Source of the DNA: Dicaeum eximium
Taxonomy: Eukaryota > Chordata > Aves > Passeriformes > Dicaeidae
NCBI GenBank assembly: GCA_013396995.1
Contig: VWZP01001589.1
Coordinates: 2,441,069-2,505,068 of the forward strand
DNA: 64,000 nucleotides
Reading direction: 5' to 3'
A program made the position numbers and the translations under genes. Below are positions 59,501 to 64,000 of the stretch, one piece after another. The notes under the pieces are model-generated. The model worked only from the letters and a program-made list of their open reading frames with translations. It made no database searches and was not told where the DNA came from. Position 1 is the first letter of the stretch; each line of letters opens with the position of its first letter.

Positions 59501-62194
59501 GAAAAAATATTTTAACTTAAAAAAAAACTGTGAGCATAGGTATTCAGCTCATGTATTTGCTCATGTCTTTGTTCATGTCTATTTTATCCTTGGCCTTTTT
59601 GCACCAACTTCCATTGCTTCTTGCTTGTGCTTACAGTGTGTTGTCTCACAAAGCTGCCAGCTCCCGTTTGTGATGATGTTTTGCTGCTCCCTGCTTTTCC
59701 TCCTGCTCTGATACCCATCCCTCCATTTCCCCATCCCAGCCTTGAAGTGATTATGCAGTTTGGTTGGTGGTGCTACATGAGTTGCATGGAGATGATTTCC
59801 TTCCAGGCCAGGGAGGGCCCAGGACCAGCTAATTCTGTCTGTGAGTACATGCCAGAAATCTATTTCTGAGCAGCCTAGTGCGTTCCAGAAAACCAGACAG
59901 CGCCAGCTTCTCCCACAAGGCTTGGTCTCTCCCACAGTCTTACTCCAGTCTGATGTTTTCTTAGTGTCCCAGACAGAAATCTCTGTCACTAATCAGTGTT
60001 TTCTTACCCCTGTCTTGGCTTCCATAATTGTATCTGTCCAAACAAAGATCCAGGGAGGACCAAGAAGTTTTCCAGTTTTTACTCTTTCAGTATTTACTTT
60101 GAAGAGACCTTTGAAAGAGGGACTTTGAGACGTGTCTTTTAGAGGAGTGGCTTTTCCAGCATGCAAGGTTAAGGGAATGTGCTGCTGATTTCAGACAGAT
60201 GGTGTTCTTCCCCTGACTGCACCACTACCTTTCTTCCAGCTCCTACAGCCTTTTATGCCCAATGAGCTGTGATCACTGGCAAGAAGTATGTTCCTCCAGT
60301 TGTGTATCTGGATATCTGGAAACTGATCCTCTAGCACCCCAAGATGGGGTGACATGCCAGCACAACCCCCCCATCCCTGCCAGAGCCAGAGCTGACACAG
60401 AAACCACTCAACAGGAGGGCTCATGGAGGCTGTGCTGCCTGCACAGCTTTAGGCAGTACCAGACCTGCCCAGTGAGCAGGTGCACAGAGGGCATGAAAGG
60501 CTTAGAAATCCCAGAGGAGCTGCATCCATGGCTGACATTCATCAGTAGCTCTGCAAGCAGCTAGTTTTCCATACATCAGATTTGGACCCAAACTATTCTT
60601 AGTACTTGGAGAGTACATTTTATTGCTTAGAGTTTGAGATTAAGTTGGGAAGTAAATTCTCATGCCCCTTTGTCTCCCATTCATCAGCATGGCTGCATCA
60701 AAACTAAAATAAATGACCTTAGAAAGGAGAACTTTATGTTACAAAAATACCCCTCACAGAATGTATGGAAAGCATATTTCTGAATATTTCTGAAATATGA
60801 TGAAAACAAAACCCAGATGACTGTATGAGGTTGAAGTAACATTATCTTTTCTTTATTCAACCCAACCAGAGTTTAAATCTGCTGCAGGCAGTTTTTAGAA
60901 ATAGCACTTAATGCAGTGCCAGAGCATCCTGCAGAAAAGGTACAGCACATTAATGTGCATGGATTGTCTTTGGTTTCCTTTAGCTCTGTGAAAAGGCTTA
61001 ATTGGACAACTGCACTAATGGTAATTGTGTAATTGATTAATTCCCAATTACTTAAGTGCAGTGTTGTTCTTCCATGGTGGAGAACAAAAACAAGAAGTTA
61101 GACCATTGAAGCAATTATTAAAATAAATCTTGCCTGGTTTGGTTTGTAGGGGTCTTTGAAACTTGAGTTAGAAAGATGACAATAACTTTCAAGAGTAGTT
61201 CTTGGGAGGGTGTTTGGAGGGGTTTTAAGCATTTTTACTTTTCCTTCCCTTGTCCCTGGGCTCTGCAGACTCTGAGACTGGTGGATTGTTTTAGATTGTT
61301 GGTATGTCCTAATCTTGCCATCCTTCCCAACGCAGCCTGTAAACACAGAGCCAATGGATCCAGCCCACAACAGTGGTGTTGGCAGGATGTGACATTGACA
61401 GTCCTTGAATCTCAGGGGCTCTGAAACAGAAATATTTCAATCAGAGTAGTAAAGCATGTCCTAGCACTGAGAGCAAAACTTCCATCAGTTCCAACTGATG
61501 CAGACACAGATTTTTTAATTCTTTTATCTGCTGTATGTTCAGTATTCTTGAGTAATTCCTGTTTTTTCTGTGTATCTGAGGACTAAGTTTCTCTGTCCAT
61601 CCTGATTTCAGAGTAGGTTTTGCAGAGAAGAAACAGCTTTCTAATGAACATATAGTTATTGAATGCTATGGCTGGGTTTTTAAGGGGGTTTTTTTTGGCA
61701 TGAGTTTTGTTAGAGATAGGTGAAGCTTTGAGTTTTATTTCATTCTCTTTAGTCAGACTCTCATCTGGAATTTCTTTTGAGTTTTCAGTATCATTCTGGC
61801 CTACTTCTTATATAGAGGGTTTCTCTAACTTCATAAACAGCCACTTGAGGTAGAAAAGAATGCAGATGTTCATTATACAAAGCAGAAGAACAAATACATA
61901 GTTTTTTATTTTGTCAGTTCTCAGTAATACCTGCCTAGAGAAACATTAAAATAAAACCATATGCTTATAGAGCACACAATGCCTTTTAAAATTCTATATA
62001 AAACACTAATCTGCTGTGGTTTGTTTGTGTTTTGTTTGTTTTTTATTTCAATTCATTTAAATAAATATGCAAAGAGTTTTTCAATTAAAAATGCCAACAA
62101 GCATTCTTGCAGAGCATTTTGCTTGAGTGGATGTAGCATGCCAGTGCCTGACTCTGCCTGACTCAAAGCTGTCTTACTTTGTGAGAAAGACACT
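56520..62194. other. Intergenic, no gene recognised
   Basis: AT-rich DNA with an A-run at 58,655-58,670. Open frames at 59.6-60.6 kb on both strands have no domain or splice pairing I can support. Two short stretches with clustered TAAT/ATTA cores (near 58.33 and 61.02 kb) are listed as findings. Confidence 0.5.
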
Positions 62195-62395
62195 GGAAGA
62201 AGAGGTGGCTGGAATCCAGCACCAGGCAGACTTAATTGAGGAACAAGTCAGGGTGATTAGCCACTGGAACAAACCAGGAAGAGAAGTGAAGGGCTTTCCA
62301 CGTCTGGATGTCTTCAAACCAACAATCAAATCTCACATGGAAGAAATGACTAATCAAACAAACAATTTTGAGGCTCAGCAAAGGGTAACTGTATG
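62195..62395 (+). mobile_element. Probable ancient CR1-like LINE remnant
   Basis: Reads 'gtcagggtgattagccactg', 'gaacaaaccaggaagagaag' and 'ctggatgtcttcaaaccaac'. This corresponds to the older CR1/L3-type tails seen in birds and reptiles, where a 'tggaacaaactaccaagaga' block is followed by a 'gtcttcaa' block. It is strongly diverged, with unclear ends. Confidence 0.6.
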
Positions 62396-64000
62396 AAAGC
62401 CTGTGATCTACAGATGATTACAAAATTTAACAATTCCTTCTGGATTTAAGCCTGAGTTTAGGGCAAATTAAAACACTGATAACATGAGTGTGACTTTCTG
62501 AGCCCTGTATTCCCTTTCACAGATCTTTTTCTTCGAGTCTGCCAAACTCCGAACATCCAACTATTCAGAGAGTATGGAAATAATTTTCAAAAAGGCCAGT
62601 TTTGAAAAGTTGCCAAGAAAATCGTGGGCCCACATGTTACAATAGACATGTGTAGGTGAAAACTCCTCACAGCAGAAAGAAGCTGTTTTTATCCTGATGG
62701 GCCATCAAGGAGCCCGTTTGACTGGGATGTTTTGTGCTGGCATCTTTGGCCCAGAAACCCTTTTGGTGACCTCAAATGTCAGACCAAGATAATTCCATTA
62801 CTCAGTAAGTTGGTCTGGATGGACATCAAATGCAAATGCTGCCAGGATTTGATTGTCTTCATGCTTGACAAGTCTAAGGACAGAAAAATGGATTGAGCAA
62901 ACTGACTGGTAAGCTATCACCAGTCCTCCCAATCACATTTTCCATCTAAGCATTGATTTGTGCGATAAAAGCATTTTATCATTTGATAAAACTGAGCTGT
63001 CAGGGTTTAAAGTGCAAGAACAGGTTACCACATGGCAAAGAATTAATTCCACACACATATTTCACCAGATGCTTGTGGTGGTGGAGTCTGTGCTCTGAGC
63101 CCAGTCAACAGACTCCCCTCAGGACTGCCCCGGGGGTGCTGCAGTGAGTGTGGGGAGCACAAGTAATCCAGTCACCCCTGGGAATAGTGGGAACAGCTTG
63201 GATAGTAAGCAAAATGTCAGTATCTCAAATATCCATATGAACAGTGGCACATCTTCTGCCCATACCTCACAAATTAATAGTAATTAGAGGAGGAAGAATT
63301 CAGTGGCTCCTCCCTTAGCAATAAATATCTAATCCACGAGATATTAAAAGAGCTTCATCCCTTTCAACCCATTTTTTAACTATTTCTCCTGCAAAATAAG
63401 TAGATACATGCTTTAATTTCAAGCAAGCACTCTAGCCAGTGGGGCTTTGTTGTTTTTCAAAATTAGAAAAATTGGTTCCTTTGCTGAGTGGATTCCTGTG
63501 ATCTAAGGCTGCAGTGCCTGTTATCAGTATGCAGCTGCTTGCTTTAAATCGCTAACTTCTGAAACACTTTCTCAAGCATTCCTGAAATAGAATATTTCAT
63601 GTGGAAATAAATGAGTTTGTGAAACCCTTTTAATTATTTTACTTCAGTAAAAAGATTAAAATCTAAATCTTTCTCACTCCACATCCATGTTGTAACTTAG
63701 AGGATATAAAAGAGATTTATTATTTTCAAATACTAGATACAGAACAAAGCCTATTTTTCCCTTTCCCTCACACAATTTGAAAGCCCTCAAACTCCCCAAC
63801 CCACCTGCTGTGTGTACGAGTTGAACACTGTCAAGTACAAATTAAGGATCTGATCTAGCAATTGCTTCTGAGTGTAGCCTTACAGAGCTGTGCTGACTGT
63901 GCTGGGGAAATCCCAGGATCGATTCAAAGCCTGCAGAGCACTTCCCAAGTACACAGGGGATCGGGCATCTCAGGGGAATAAAAAGGCTCTGAATCTGCAA
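62396..64000. other. Intergenic, no gene recognised
   Basis: AT-rich sequence up to the window end, without a recognisable exon, RNA gene or repeat family. Confidence 0.5.

Noticed and set aside
1..64000. CRISPR arrays, prokaryotic operons, defence or phage systems
   Set aside because: The window has spliced vertebrate genes, LINEs and LTRs. No regularly spaced repeats or prokaryotic coding density were seen.

Overview
The window looks like a euchromatic, AT-rich piece of a bird chromosome. The evidence is several CR1 LINE fragments with the typical ATTCTATG-like tail, ERVL-type LTRs of the avian style, compact introns, and a cytochrome b5 whose membrane anchor reads almost exactly like the chicken protein as I remember it. 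The species cannot be named from sequence alone. I recognise two protein-coding genes. Every assignment was made by reading translations against remembered families, with no database search.

Layout. Positions 1 to about 18,190 are intergenic: one old CR1 fragment near 5.1-5.26 kb and a purine-rich (GGA)n tract interrupted by an 80-base assembly gap at 8,981-9,060. From about 18,190 to 32,640 on the minus strand lies CYB5A (membrane-anchored cytochrome b5). Coding exons 5, 4, 3 and 2 and the 3' part of exon 1 are all readable, and both haem-ligand histidines and the tail anchor are present. The N-terminal 20 or so codons are missing because the match stops at a single N (32,642). Intron 1 (9.6 kb) carries two ERVL-type LTRs and two CR1 fragments.

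Between the two genes (32.3-33.9 kb) lies a CpG-rich block split by three CR1 fragments in alternating orientation. From 36,033 to 48,811 on the plus strand lies the orthologue of human C18orf63, an uncharacterised protein with a DUF4708-type N-terminal domain. It can be assembled as 13 coding exons with continuous phase, giving 735 codons plus stop. One large exon of 1,068 bases encodes a disordered, Ser/Lys/Thr-rich region. The divergent CYB5A / C18orf63 pair matches the gene order of human 18q22.3.

From 49.1 kb to the end I find no convincing gene. There is one 0.55 kb CR1 copy (55.97-56.52 kb), one probable ancient CR1 remnant near 62.2 kb, simple repeats, and a few AT-rich stretches with clustered TAAT-type sites that could be conserved non-coding elements.

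I do not see a CRISPR array, prokaryotic operon, defence system or other novel multi-gene system. The points most worth a second look are the assembly of the 5' end of CYB5A, the CR1 cluster inside the CpG island, the full gene model of the poorly known C18orf63 orthologue, and a near-perfect trinucleotide hairpin directly abutting a CR1 copy.
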